Shown here: positions 43,784 through 51,904 of the stretch, in pieces
Layout: every line of letters begins with the position of its first letter
Numbering within the stretch: the stretch's first letter is position 1
Assembly: GCA_003209195.1 (NCBI GenBank)
Contig: QCSF01000001.1
Location: 62,001-126,000, forward strand
Origin: Pelagibacteraceae bacterium AG-470-E16
GTDB taxonomy: Bacteria; Pseudomonadota; Alphaproteobacteria; Pelagibacterales; Pelagibacteraceae
Direction of reading: 5' to 3'
DNA length: 64,000 bases
Position numbers and translations under genes: made by a program
The notes under the pieces: model-generated
Told to the model about the DNA's origin: nothing
Databases searched by the model: none
What the model saw: only the letters and a program-made list of their open reading frames with translations

Positions 43784-44542
43784 ATGCCAAAGAAGACAAA
43801 GTCAAAAAATAAAATAAAAGATAAAAAAAAAGCTTCGAAAAAAGCTTCGAAAAAAACCTTTAAGAAAATAGTAAAAAAATCTTCAAAAAGTAAAATTAGG
43901 AAAGTAAAACCTAAAGAAAAAAATGTAAAAAAAAAAATCAAAGACAAGACTTCGTCTCAACAAAATTACATTAAGCAACAACAAAATGATGTTATTGAGA
44001 TAAAAAAAATTAAAAAGCAAGAAAGTGAAAAACGAGTATATAAAGTAAAAGATTATGTAATCTACCCGAAACATGGTATAGGACAGATAATTTCTATAGA
44101 TAAATTAACAATCGCAGGTATCGAAGCAAGTGTTTACAAAATTGAAATAACTAAGGATAAACTTAATTTAACTATACCAACAAATCAGCAGCAGCATTTG
44201 AGGCCTTTGTCTAGCTTAAACCAAGTAAACAAATCACTATCGATATTAAAAGGTAAAGCTAAAATAAAAAGAACCATGTGGAGTAGAAGGGCTGCTGAAT
44301 ATGAACAAAAAATTAATTCTGGAGATATATATCAAATATCTGAAGTAGTTAGAGATTTAAACAAAAACACTGATATGCCAATCGATCAATCATACAGTGA
44401 GAGACAATTGTTCGAAAAAGCTTACGATAGATTATTAGGTGAAGTATCGATAGTACTTAATATTTCAGAGGATGAAGGTAAGATTAGAATGAATAAATCT
44501 TTAGGAAAAAAAGTAGAAGAAAACACGCAAAATATTTCATAA
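43784..44542 (+). CDS. carD: CarD-family transcription factor with lysine-rich N-terminal tail
   Basis: CarD/CdnL proteins bind RNA polymerase beta and stabilise open promoter complexes. The RNAP-interaction domain starts at about residue 88 (YVIYPKHGIGQIISI), and the helical DNA-contacting part includes TMWSRRAAEYEQKI (about 165-178). At 252 residues the protein is longer than the usual 160-190; the extra 85 N-terminal residues are mostly Lys, Ser and Ala (for example KKASKKASKKTFKK). The tail resembles histone H1-like tails and could bind DNA. A shared terminator separates it from the polybasic peptide gene on the other strand. Confidence 0.88.
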   Translation: MPKKTKSKNKIKDKKKASKKASKKTFKKIVKKSSKSKIRKVKPKEKNVKKKIKDKTSSQQNYIKQQQNDVIEIKKIKKQESEKRVYKVKDYVIYPKHGIGQIISIDKLTIAGIEASVYKIEITKDKLNLTIPTNQQQHLRPLSSLNQVNKSLSILKGKAKIKRTMWSRRAAEYEQKINSGDIYQISEVVRDLNKNTDMPIDQSYSERQLFEKAYDRLLGEVSIVLNISEDEGKIRMNKSLGKKVEENTQNIS

Positions 44543-44579
44543 AAAAAAACGCCCTTCTAAACTAGAAGAGCGTTTTTTT
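44541..44579. terminator. Bidirectional terminator between carD and the polybasic peptide gene
   Basis: AAAAACGCCCTTCTA and TAGAAGAGCGTTTTT form a 15-base stem with one mismatch around a 3-base loop (AAC). An A-run on the left and a T-run on the right let it act on both strands. It lies immediately after the carD stop and 24 bases beyond the stop of the minus-strand peptide gene. Confidence 0.9.
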
Positions 44580-44602
44580 CTGAAAAAAAAATTGAAAATT
44601 AT

Positions 44603-44692
44603 TTATCTTTTCTTTTTCTTTTTCTTAGCTTTCTTTTTAGTCTTTTTTTTAGCTTTTTTAGCTTTTTTAGCTTTTTTTCTTCTTTTAGCCAT
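44603..44692 (-). CDS. 29-residue polybasic peptide (Lys/Ala/Arg only, nearly)
   Basis: This gene is absent from the ORF track. It encodes 29 residues, of which 19 are Lys, 3 Arg and 5 Ala, beginning MAKRRKKAKKAKKAKK. It has a near-perfect Shine-Dalgarno sequence AGGGAGG 7 bases before the ATG, far stronger than most genes here, a TTGACA element upstream and a strong terminator downstream. Those signals argue for real expression. Composition suggests a nucleic-acid-binding, histone-tail-like or ribosome-associated peptide; I know of no named family. The convergent carD product carries a similar Lys-rich tail. Confidence 0.7.
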   Translation of the reverse strand: MAKRRKKAKKAKKAKKKTKKKAKKKKKKR

Positions 44693-44785
44693 CTCCGTTC
44701 CTCCCTTTAAAGTTTGGAGCATCACATAAAAAATTACGTGATTCGTTCTTAAATTACTTAGAAACTAATTCGTTATTAATGTCAA
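44693..44785 (-). promoter_or_regulatory. Promoter and structured 5' leader of the polybasic peptide gene
   Basis: On the minus strand a perfect TTGACA (44785-44780) is followed at 19 bases by TAAGTA. The leader has a 9-base hairpin (ATCACGTAA with TTATGTGAT, one wobble; 44721-44742). Next comes GCTCC (44720-44716), which can pair with the GGAG of the ribosome site and so could hide it. This looks like translational control, but folding has not been computed. Confidence 0.45.
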
Positions 44786-44888
44786 ACGTTTAAAATTTAC
44801 AAAATTTTTTTTAAAAAAATTTCAATTTAAAGTTTAAATATTTATAAAAATTTTTCATAAAAAAAGATAACATTTTCAATGTTTTTTA

Positions 44889-46580
44889 TTAATTTCTATA
44901 AAATTTTTCTATTATATTTTTATATTTTATTTTAATCTTATGTCTTCTAATTTTCATTGTAGGTGTTAATAATTCATTTTCTATTGTAAAGTCTTCTTTT
45001 ATAACTTGATATTTTTTAATTTTTTCAACTATTGTTAAATCATTGTTTGTTTGGTCAATTAATTTCTTTATTTTTTGGTTATCTAACTCAATATTTTTTT
45101 TGGTTACTATCAAACAAGATAAATATTTTTCATTATCTCCATGAACATAAGCTTGTTCAATTTCATCATGTAAACAGAGCATGTTTTCTATTTTTGAGGG
45201 AGAAACATTGTCACCTCCAATTGTAACAATAATATCTTTTTTTCTATCTGTTATTTTTAAATAACCGTCTTGATCTATTTCTCCAATATCACCTGTATAT
45301 AACCAATCATTTATTAATACTTTTTCAGTAGCCTCAGCATTTTTCCAATAACCCAGCATGACATTTTCACCTTTTACCAGAATTTCACCATCCTCTGATA
45401 TTTTTACGTCATTACTTGGAAAGATTTTTCCAACAGTCTCTATTTTAATATTTTTTACAGGATTACAAGAAACTACAGGTGACGTTTCTGTTAATCCGTA
45501 TCCCTGCAAGGTTTTTAAGCCCAATGCATTTAGAAATAAACCAACATTTTTATCAAGTGGTCCACCGCCAGATACGAAAGCTTTTAGGTTGCCTCCAAAA
45601 TTATTTACTACTTTTTTTCTCACTAATAAATCTAGTAACTTGTTAATTATTTTTTCTTTATAATTAAGTTCCTTTCCGAGAAAATTTTTTTCTCCTAATT
45701 CTAATGTTTTATAAAATAAGGTTTTTTTAAATTTTGATGATTTTTTTACGGATACTAACATCTTATTATATAAATTGTTATAAAATCTTGGTACTGCTGT
45801 CATGACATGGGGTTTGATAATTTTTATATTCTCAAGCAATTTTTCAATAATAGGTGAATAAAACACTTTAGCTCCAAGAGAAATCTGAACAAACTGCACT
45901 GTATGCTCATACGAGTGAGATAATGGTAGCCATGTTATAAACCTTGGATTTTTGACCTTTAACTCTTTTACTAAATTTTTTGCATCCTCACAATTAGCTA
46001 GAATACCTCCATGACTTAAAACCACTCCTTTAGGATGTCCTTGTGTACCCGAAGTATAGATTATACATGCAGGATCCTTTCTTGTGACAATGCATGCATC
46101 TTCATCTGTACTATTGCATTCAATTTTTTCAAAATTCTGTATATTTTGAATTTCATCAAAGCTGATAATAAAACTAAATTTATAATTTATCTTACGTGAC
46201 GCGTTTAAAATTATTTTTAAAAGTTTATCATTTGAGACAATTAATCCAATAGGCTCACAATCTTGCAATATGAATTCAAAATCCTTCTCAGTATAAGTAG
46301 TGTAATTTGGTACTGTTATCGCGCCATTTGCTAAAATAGCCAAATCACTGATCATCCACTCTGGCCTTCCTTCTGAAACAAGCATAACACGATCTCCTTG
46401 TTTTACTTTGTTTTTTCGAAGATATTTTGAAAAATTTTTTATTTTTTTATTGACTTCCAACCATGTTAAAGTGTCAATGCTTTTATCGCTATTGACTGAA
46501 TGTAAAAAATCATTTTTAAGATTTTTAGCACTTTGCTCTTGAAATAGTTCAAATAAATTATTTAATTTTTTAATTTTCAT
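44889..46580 (-). CDS. Long-chain acyl-CoA synthetase-like AMP-dependent ligase
   Basis: This 563-residue adenylate-forming enzyme has the P-loop IIYTSGTQGHPKGVVLSHG (about 173-191), the GYGLTETSPVVS motif and YTGDIGEIDQDGYLKITDRKKD. It ends with the C-terminal domain containing PTMKIRRHKIKIKY with the likely catalytic Lys. The N-terminal region (TWLEVNKKIKNFSKYL, GDRVMLVSEGRPEW) matches FadD/long-chain types without a signal peptide. It probably activates fatty acids for lipid synthesis or degradation. It lies directly downstream of tRNA-Leu (2 bases), so it may be co-transcribed with it. Confidence 0.87.
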   Translation of the reverse strand: MKIKKLNNLFELFQEQSAKNLKNDFLHSVNSDKSIDTLTWLEVNKKIKNFSKYLRKNKVKQGDRVMLVSEGRPEWMISDLAILANGAITVPNYTTYTEKDFEFILQDCEPIGLIVSNDKLLKIILNASRKINYKFSFIISFDEIQNIQNFEKIECNSTDEDACIVTRKDPACIIYTSGTQGHPKGVVLSHGGILANCEDAKNLVKELKVKNPRFITWLPLSHSYEHTVQFVQISLGAKVFYSPIIEKLLENIKIIKPHVMTAVPRFYNNLYNKMLVSVKKSSKFKKTLFYKTLELGEKNFLGKELNYKEKIINKLLDLLVRKKVVNNFGGNLKAFVSGGGPLDKNVGLFLNALGLKTLQGYGLTETSPVVSCNPVKNIKIETVGKIFPSNDVKISEDGEILVKGENVMLGYWKNAEATEKVLINDWLYTGDIGEIDQDGYLKITDRKKDIIVTIGGDNVSPSKIENMLCLHDEIEQAYVHGDNEKYLSCLIVTKKNIELDNQKIKKLIDQTNNDLTIVEKIKKYQVIKEDFTIENELLTPTMKIRRHKIKIKYKNIIEKFYRN

Positions 46581-46582
46581 AT

Positions 46583-46665
46583 TGGTGGGCGAAAAGGGAG
46601 TCGAACCCTTATGGTTTCCCGGCGGATTTTGAGTCCGCTGCGTCTACCAATTCCGCCATTCGCCC
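46583..46665 (-). tRNA. tRNA-Leu (anticodon CAA)
   Basis: On the minus strand GGGCGAA pairs with TTCGCCC as the acceptor stem. The D arm reads GCGGAATTGGTAGACGC, the anticodon stem GCGGA/TCCGC encloses loop CTCAAAA (anticodon CAA, codon UUG), and the T loop is GGGTTCGACTCCC. The variable arm is long, as expected for leucine. ACCA is encoded at the 3' end. It lies 2 bases before the acyl-CoA ligase start. Confidence 0.97.
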
Positions 46666-46731
46666 CCCCTTTTAATAAGTATTTTATTGTTTATACAATT
46701 TAACAAATATCTATTATATTTTAAAATTAAT

Positions 46732-47349
46732 ATGTTTAAAGATTTGTTTAAAAAAACTGTTAGTTTAGCAGCCCATAAAAGTGCTCGGTTTTTCCTATCT
46801 TTTGTCTGTATTATAGAGAGTATTTTTTTTCCTATTCCACCAGACGTTATGATAATACCAATGACTTTAGCCCAAAAAAAGCAGTGGCTTCAGATAGCTA
46901 CAATCGCGACAACATCATCAGTAATAGGTGGTATTATAGGATATGCAATTGGTTATTTTTTTTATAAAGAAATAGGAATCCATATATTTGAATTTTATGG
47001 TTTTGAGGGTTTTAAAAGTTTTAAGGACCAAATACAAATTGGAAAAGGATTTTGGGCCTGGATTCTATTATTAGCGATCGCTGGCTTTACACCAGTCCCC
47101 TTTAAGTTATTAACTATTTCAAGTGGTCTAATTCAATTTAATTTTTTTGTTTTTATAATAGTTGCTACTTTGACACGTGGTTTAAGGTTTTTTATTCTAG
47201 CTGGTTTATTGAGTTTTTTTGGTCATAAAATCTTACCATATATAGAAAAATTTTCCGGTAAAATAATCATAATCATTTCTGGATTATTGATTTTAGGTTT
47301 TTATATTGCTTATTTAATATACAATAATTATGAAGTATTTATAAATTGA
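46732..47349 (+). CDS. DedA/YqaA family membrane protein
   Basis: This membrane protein of about 205 residues has the VTT/DedA pattern: FIESIFFPIPPDVMIIP-type segment (Pro-rich reentrant loop, about 27-43), YAIGYFFYKEIG, and AGFTPVPFKLLTISSG (about 122-137) with the conserved FTPVP. The family is thought to move undecaprenyl phosphate or other lipids across the membrane. ATG 46732 is preferred to the TTG at 46687 in the ORF track. Its TGA stop overlaps the dsbB start by one base. Confidence 0.83.
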   Translation: MFKDLFKKTVSLAAHKSARFFLSFVCIIESIFFPIPPDVMIIPMTLAQKKQWLQIATIATTSSVIGGIIGYAIGYFFYKEIGIHIFEFYGFEGFKSFKDQIQIGKGFWAWILLLAIAGFTPVPFKLLTISSGLIQFNFFVFIIVATLTRGLRFFILAGLLSFFGHKILPYIEKFSGKIIIIISGLLILGFYIAYLIYNNYEVFIN

Positions 47350-47819
47350 TGTTAAAAACAGATCATTTAATTAAACTATTACTTTTGTCTAATGGTATAA
47401 TACTTTTAACAGTTTATTATATCGAATATATTATGGGTATTTATGCATGTAATCTTTGTAAATTTCAAAGAATACCATTTTTTGTAAATATAGTAATTTT
47501 AACAGTTTTAACTTTTAATAAAACTAAGTTCATTAAACTAATTTATGTTTTAATTTTATCTATAATTGTAAATATTTGTATTTCATTTTATCACGTCGGC
47601 ATTGAGCAAAGCTTTTTTACTAGTACCAAAACTTGTAAAGAAAGTCAGACGCCAAGTAACAAAGAAGATTTGTTGAAACAACTCAAAAAAAAGGGTGTTT
47701 CTGATTGCTCTAAAGTAGAATTTACTTTATTTGGTCTATCGTTATCTACACTTAATTTTGTTACAAATATTGTATTTTTGGGAATTTGTGTTCAAATACT
47801 TAGATATGAAAAAAAATAA
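47349..47819 (+). CDS. dsbB: Disulfide bond formation protein B
   Basis: This quinone-linked membrane protein re-oxidises the periplasmic thiol oxidase. Four membrane segments are visible. The first Cys pair is CNLC (35-38) after a segment ending MGIYA, and the second pair is in the loop STKTC...SDCSKVEF. ATG 47349 is chosen over the TTG one codon earlier. Translation is coupled to the DedA gene (TGATG), and the coq7 start lies inside its last codons. It supplies oxidising power for exported proteins such as the TlpA-like one. Confidence 0.88.
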   Translation: MLKTDHLIKLLLLSNGIILLTVYYIEYIMGIYACNLCKFQRIPFFVNIVILTVLTFNKTKFIKLIYVLILSIIVNICISFYHVGIEQSFFTSTKTCKESQTPSNKEDLLKQLKKKGVSDCSKVEFTLFGLSLSTLNFVTNIVFLGICVQILRYEKK

Positions 47820-48342
47820 AAAAATTGCTGAAATTATTAGAGTAGATCATGCTGGTGAGCGTGGCGCAGTAAATATTTATGATGGGCAACTATTAGCTCT
47901 ACAATTTCTAAAATCTGATCCAGATATGGAGAAAAAAATTGCTGAAATGAAAGAGCATGAAAAAGAACACTTAAAATATTTTGAACAACAACTAGCTGAA
48001 AGAAAAGTAAGACCAACGCTTCTGCTACCGCTCTGGGATTTGCTTGGTGTTAGTTTAGGTTTTGTAACAGGCCTGATGGGGAAAAAAGCTACAATGCTTT
48101 GTACTGCTTCAGTTGAAGAACTGATTGACCAACATTATAAATCGCAAATCGATTATCTTGAAAAAGAAGAAGTTGAAGAAAGTGAATTATTAACTAAAAT
48201 TAAAAAATTTAGACAAGACGAATTAGATCACAGAGATTTGGCATATGAAGAAGGTGCATCAAAGGAAGGGCCATTTGCTTTTTTAGACATCGCTATTAAA
48301 ACTGGATCAAGAATTGCTATTGAGGTTGCAAAAAAAATATAA
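47806..48342 (+). CDS. coq7: Demethoxyubiquinone hydroxylase (Coq7)
   Basis: Coq7 is the carboxylate-bridged di-iron enzyme for the penultimate step of ubiquinone synthesis. The N-terminus IIRVDHAGERGAVNIY gives the first Glu; KEHEKEHLKYFE, TASVEELIDQHY and FRQDELDHRDLAYEEG supply the other Glu and His ligands of the two EXXH pairs. The natural start is ATG 47806, which trims 25 residues from the ORF track entry, giving 178 residues. It overlaps the end of dsbB by 14 bases, linking quinone and disulfide chemistry in one unit. Confidence 0.94.
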   Translation: MKKNKKIAEIIRVDHAGERGAVNIYDGQLLALQFLKSDPDMEKKIAEMKEHEKEHLKYFEQQLAERKVRPTLLLPLWDLLGVSLGFVTGLMGKKATMLCTASVEELIDQHYKSQIDYLEKEEVEESELLTKIKKFRQDELDHRDLAYEEGASKEGPFAFLDIAIKTGSRIAIEVAKKI

Positions 48343-48912
48343 TTATGGATCAAGTTTAACGTCCCAATAAAGATAATCTAACCAGCTTTGATGAAGGAAA
48401 TTTGGTGGGAAGTTTCTTCCATTGCGATGTAATTGTTCCTCAGTTGGCCTGTAAGGCTTTATCGAAGGAATCATACCGCACAATTTTGGCATTTTACCAC
48501 CTTTCTTAACATTACATGGCGAACATGCTGTGGCAACGTTTTCCCACGTCGTTTGGCCTCCTTGTGACTTTGGTATCACATGATCAAAGGTTAAATTTTT
48601 CTTTTTACCACAATATAAACACGTAAATTTATCCCTCAAAAAAACATTGAATCTTGTAAAGTTTGGATATTGAGATGGTTTTATAAAATTTTTTAAAGAA
48701 ATGACACTAGGTAATTTCATTGAAAAAGATGGGCTTCGAATTTCCCTGTCGTATTCAGAAACAATATTTACCCTGTCTAAAAAAACATCCCTTACAGCAT
48801 CTTGCCAACTCCAAAGTGACAAAGGATAATAGCTTAATGGTCTGTAATCTGCGTTTAAAACAAGTGCTGGACACTTTTCCAGTGGCAAATTATTTGTGTC
48901 TGAGGCAATCAT
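48343..48912 (-). CDS. HNH endonuclease family protein
   Basis: This is a 189-residue protein with an HNH nuclease domain: FTCLYCGKKKNLTFDHVIPKSQGG (zinc Cys pair, then His), followed by WENVATACSPCNVKKGG with the Asn, His-like and second Cys pair. The N-terminal half (ALVLNADYRPLSYYPLSLW) is the conserved family leader. This type is widespread as a single housekeeping gene in alphaproteobacteria and not tied to a mobile element. The natural substrate is unknown. It abuts coq7 at 48342/48343. Confidence 0.87.
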   Translation of the reverse strand: MIASDTNNLPLEKCPALVLNADYRPLSYYPLSLWSWQDAVRDVFLDRVNIVSEYDREIRSPSFSMKLPSVISLKNFIKPSQYPNFTRFNVFLRDKFTCLYCGKKKNLTFDHVIPKSQGGQTTWENVATACSPCNVKKGGKMPKLCGMIPSIKPYRPTEEQLHRNGRNFPPNFLHQSWLDYLYWDVKLDP

Positions 48913-48956
48913 GATTAAAAATTATATAAATTTATTAATATGCGCAAGATAAACTT

Positions 48957-49601
48957 TCAGGATGATATACTTTTTATAAATTTTAAACCCTCGCTTAAAC
49001 CATCGGGTGATATTGTGTGGCCTAAGTTTTCATAAACACAGCAATCAACATTAAATTTTTTATTTTTAAGAAAATCTAATGACTCATACATTTGCTCTAC
49101 TGGGACAATTTCATCCATATTGCCATGCAAAAACTTCATTTTTGGTTTAGATATCATTTCTTTTTCTAAGAACTTATAATCAAAAATTTTACCAGAGTAG
49201 CCAAGTACGCCTGCGATTTTATTTTTTTGTCTGACAGCGTATTGAATACTCATCATAGTTCCTTGCGAGAAACCGACTAAAATTAAATTTTTATGTTGTA
49301 AATTCAAATGTTTAAGTTTTTGTTCAATTGTATCTTCTAATTTTTTAAGAGATTCTAATTTTTCATTTAATATTTTATTATTATCTGTTTGCATTAAATC
49401 AAACCATTCAAATCCTGTTTGACTTACTTGGCAAACGTTAGGGGCGTTTGGTAAACAAAATAGAGTATTTGGTAAAAATCTTTTCCAATAGGTGGCAATT
49501 GATAATAAGTCATCAGCATTTGCTCCATAACCATGTAAAATAAAAATTATATTTCTATATCCATTTGTGGAGCTTTCTATTTCTAGATATTTTAGTGACA
49601 T
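48957..49601 (-). CDS. Alpha/beta hydrolase (phospholipase/carboxylesterase type)
   Basis: This 214-residue enzyme has the Abhydrolase_2 pattern: FILHGYGANADDLL (oxyanion loop, about 21-34), nucleophile Ser in GFSQGTMMS (about 113-121), Asp in HGNMDEIVPVE and His in NLGHTISPDGL. Family members cleave short-chain carboxylesters or lysophospholipids. It is divergent from the HIG1 gene with a 41-base gap. The substrate is unknown. Confidence 0.85.
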   Translation of the reverse strand: MSLKYLEIESSTNGYRNIIFILHGYGANADDLLSIATYWKRFLPNTLFCLPNAPNVCQVSQTGFEWFDLMQTDNNKILNEKLESLKKLEDTIEQKLKHLNLQHKNLILVGFSQGTMMSIQYAVRQKNKIAGVLGYSGKIFDYKFLEKEMISKPKMKFLHGNMDEIVPVEQMYESLDFLKNKKFNVDCCVYENLGHTISPDGLSEGLKFIKSISS

Positions 49602-49642
49602 TTTTATTATCTTTATTACCTTTTTATGTTACAGACAATCAC

Positions 49643-49846
49643 ATGACAGAAAATACTTTAAAATTTTTTGCAATTGTTGCAATGATAGCTGTTTTAGTTG
49701 TACTTATAAGAGGTTTAAAGACTTTTTTTACTGGAGGGAACTTAGATAGCAAAAAAAAAAGTAATAAACTAATGCAGATGAGAATTATGTTACAATTTTG
49801 CGCTATAGTAGTGCTTATGTCTCTAGCGTACATAATGGGTAAATAA
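49643..49846 (+). CDS. HIG1 domain (twin transmembrane) protein
   Basis: This 67-residue protein has two membrane segments (about 5-25 and 44-63). It carries the HIG1-like pattern NKLMQMRIMLQFCAIVV between and inside them. HIG1 proteins in mitochondria bind respiratory supercomplexes. The ORF track start (49565) would overlap the hydrolase gene; ATG 49643 is preferred and keeps the first segment intact. Its stop abuts the convergent TlpA-like gene. Confidence 0.78.
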   Translation: MTENTLKFFAIVAMIAVLVVLIRGLKTFFTGGNLDSKKKSNKLMQMRIMLQFCAIVVLMSLAYIMGK

Positions 49847-50377
49847 TTAAAAAGAATTAATCCATAAAGCAAAACGCTTATCTGTAAAATTAAGATCACC
49901 GATAATTCTAGCGACCTCTTTTCCTTTAGAATTAACTATTAAAGTTATGGGTATCCCTCTTAACGATAATTGTTTTGTTAATTTAAGATTCTCATCAAAG
50001 AAATTTTCAAAATTTGTTACCCTAATTTCTTTGAAAAAAGCATCTATATCCTCATTGTTTTTATTTTCTATATTTACTAGTATTATGTTTAGTTGATCTG
50101 AAGGTACTTGACTCGATAAAATTTTTAGTTTTGGTAATTCTACTCTGCATGGAGCACACCAAGTTGCCCAGAAATTTATCAAAGTTACTTTTGAGCTAAA
50201 ATCACTAAAAATTATCATTTTCTTGTTTCTATTTTTTAGTTTTAAAACAGGTAAGTCTTTTGGTTTTTTATGTATTACTATATTTGTGAAAGTTTTATTG
50301 ATAATAGGTTGTGAATAAGAACTATTAGTATTAAATATAAAAAAAATAGAAATTAATAATAAGATATTACTTTTCAT
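49847..50377 (-). CDS. TlpA-like periplasmic thiol-disulfide reductase
   Basis: A thioredoxin-fold protein of about 176 residues. A signal peptide covers about 1-22 (ending SYSQ). The active site WCAPC lies in FWATWCAPCRVE (about 72-83), and the cis-Pro region is RGIPITLIVNS. ATG 50377 is used instead of the ORF track start 50482, which falls inside argH. In alphaproteobacteria TlpA is usually divergent from argH, as here, and acts as a reductant in cytochrome c or oxidase maturation. Confidence 0.88.
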   Translation of the reverse strand: MKSNILLLISIFFIFNTNSSYSQPIINKTFTNIVIHKKPKDLPVLKLKNRNKKMIIFSDFSSKVTLINFWATWCAPCRVELPKLKILSSQVPSDQLNIILVNIENKNNEDIDAFFKEIRVTNFENFFDENLKLTKQLSLRGIPITLIVNSKGKEVARIIGDLNFTDKRFALWINSF

Positions 50378-50390
50378 GGCTGCATAATAA

Positions 50391-51785
50391 ATGAATAACA
50401 AAAAAACTAAAACAAATTTCGTATGGGGTTCAAGAATGGACTCAAGCCCCTCAGCCCTAGTGACTAAAGTCAATTCATCCATAAAAATTGATTATGAGCT
50501 GTATAAGCAAGATATAATGTGCTCAATTGTACACAGCAAAATGCTAGCAAAGCAAAATATCATTAAAGTTGATGTATCTAATAAAATTATTAAAGGTTTA
50601 AGACAAATACAAAAGGAAATACAAAAAAATAAATTTAAATTTTCTGAGATTAACGAAGATATACATCAAAATATTGAAAAAAGACTTTTTGAAATTATAG
50701 GATATGAAGCTGGTTTTTTACATATAGCAAGATCAAGAAATGATCAAGTCACCACAGATTTTAAATTATGGGTAATTGATGCTTCTAAAAATTTAATTGT
50801 AGAAATTAAAAACCTTATTAAATCCATTTTAAAATTAGCGGAAAAAAATAAAAATGTAATTATGCCTGGATTTACACATTTAAAAAATGCTCAACCTGTT
50901 TTATTTTCACATCATTTACTAGCATATATAGAAATGTTTAAAAGAGATTATTATAAATTTATAAATGTAATTGATAATTCTTCCGAAAATCCACTTGGGT
51001 CAGCGGCGCTAGCGGGTACTAGTTTTAATATTGATAGAAATTTTACATCCAAATATTTAGGTTTCAAAAAAGCTACAAGTAATTCAATTGATGCTGTATC
51101 GGATAGAGATTATGCTTTGGAATTTTTATTTGTATCAAGCTTATGTTCAATGCATTTGTCAAGATTAGCCGAAGAAATTATTATTTGGAACTCTGATATT
51201 GTAAATATGATAAAAATAAATGATAACATGCTTACTGGGTCTTCTATAATGCCACAAAAAAAAAATCCTGACAGTGCAGAACTATTAAGAGGTAAAACTG
51301 GTTCAATTTTTGGAAATCTTAATACTCTTTTAGTCACTATGAAAGGTTTGCCATTATCTTATTTTAAAGACATGCAAGAAGATAAAAAACCAGTTTTTGA
51401 ATCTTATCATACTTTAATTTTAAATTTAAAAATCGCTAAAGAGTTAATTGAAAACATTTCACCAAATAAAAAAATAATGGAAGAATTAGCTAATGATGGA
51501 TATACCACTGCTACAGATTTTGCAGACTATCTTGTTAAAAAAGGTTTAAGTTTTAGAGATGCACATGTTAAATCAGCAAAATTAGTTAATATTGCTGAAA
51601 AGAAAAATATTTCACTTGATAAATTAAATTTTAGTGAAATAAAAAAAATTCACCCTTTAGCAAAAGAGGACGCATTAAATATACTTAAAATTAAAAATTC
51701 AGTTGCTTCAAAAAAATCTTATGGTGGAACTTCATATAAAAATGTAGTTAAAATGTTAAAAAAGCTAAAAAAGGAATTTAAATGA
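50391..51785 (+). CDS. argH: Argininosuccinate lyase
   Basis: ArgH cleaves argininosuccinate to arginine and fumarate, the last step of arginine synthesis. The fumarase-superfamily signature GSSIMPQKKNPD (about 284-295, catalytic Ser) is present, as are the N-terminal WGSRMDSSPS, HIARSRNDQV and the PGFTHLKNAQPV segment. Length 464 is normal. It is followed by lptM (ATGA overlap) and lysA, the conserved alphaproteobacterial order. Confidence 0.96.
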   Translation: MNNKKTKTNFVWGSRMDSSPSALVTKVNSSIKIDYELYKQDIMCSIVHSKMLAKQNIIKVDVSNKIIKGLRQIQKEIQKNKFKFSEINEDIHQNIEKRLFEIIGYEAGFLHIARSRNDQVTTDFKLWVIDASKNLIVEIKNLIKSILKLAEKNKNVIMPGFTHLKNAQPVLFSHHLLAYIEMFKRDYYKFINVIDNSSENPLGSAALAGTSFNIDRNFTSKYLGFKKATSNSIDAVSDRDYALEFLFVSSLCSMHLSRLAEEIIIWNSDIVNMIKINDNMLTGSSIMPQKKNPDSAELLRGKTGSIFGNLNTLLVTMKGLPLSYFKDMQEDKKPVFESYHTLILNLKIAKELIENISPNKKIMEELANDGYTTATDFADYLVKKGLSFRDAHVKSAKLVNIAEKKNISLDKLNFSEIKKIHPLAKEDALNILKIKNSVASKKSYGGTSYKNVVKMLKKLKKEFK

Positions 51786-51895
51786 AAAAAACTATATTTT
51801 TAATTATAATAACAATTTTATTCTTTGCCAGTTGTGGAAAAAAAGGGCCACCAGTGTATGAAGAAAAATCAAATATTATTATTCAACAATCCTAA
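51782..51895 (+). CDS. lptM: LptM (YifL-like) small lipoprotein
   Basis: Too short for the ORF track; hand translation gives 37 residues. Residues 1-17 are a lipoprotein signal, with Cys18 followed by the diagnostic GKKGPP. LptM assists oxidative maturation of the LptD/E translocon for lipopolysaccharide in E. coli. I recounted the A-run: GG is followed by seven A, so the frame is intact. It overlaps argH by 4 bases and lies 9 bases before lysA, the usual place of this gene. Confidence 0.92.
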   Translation: MKKTIFLIIITILFFASCGKKGPPVYEEKSNIIIQQS

Positions 51896-51904
51896 ATTAT
51901 TCAA

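Noticed and set aside
43820-43860. Tandem repeat (AAAAAAGCTTCG twice) as a mobile or regulatory repeat
   Set aside because: It lies in frame within the CarD tail and simply encodes repeated KKAS units.
43726-44074. Two Phe-rich minus-strand ORFs across the start of carD
   Set aside because: They are mirror images of the Lys codons in the CarD tail (AAA read as TTT) and have no ribosome sites.
51782-51895. Apparent frameshift in lptM at an A-run
   Set aside because: A first count gave six A after GG; recounting the printed sequence gives seven, so the frame GKKGPP is intact.
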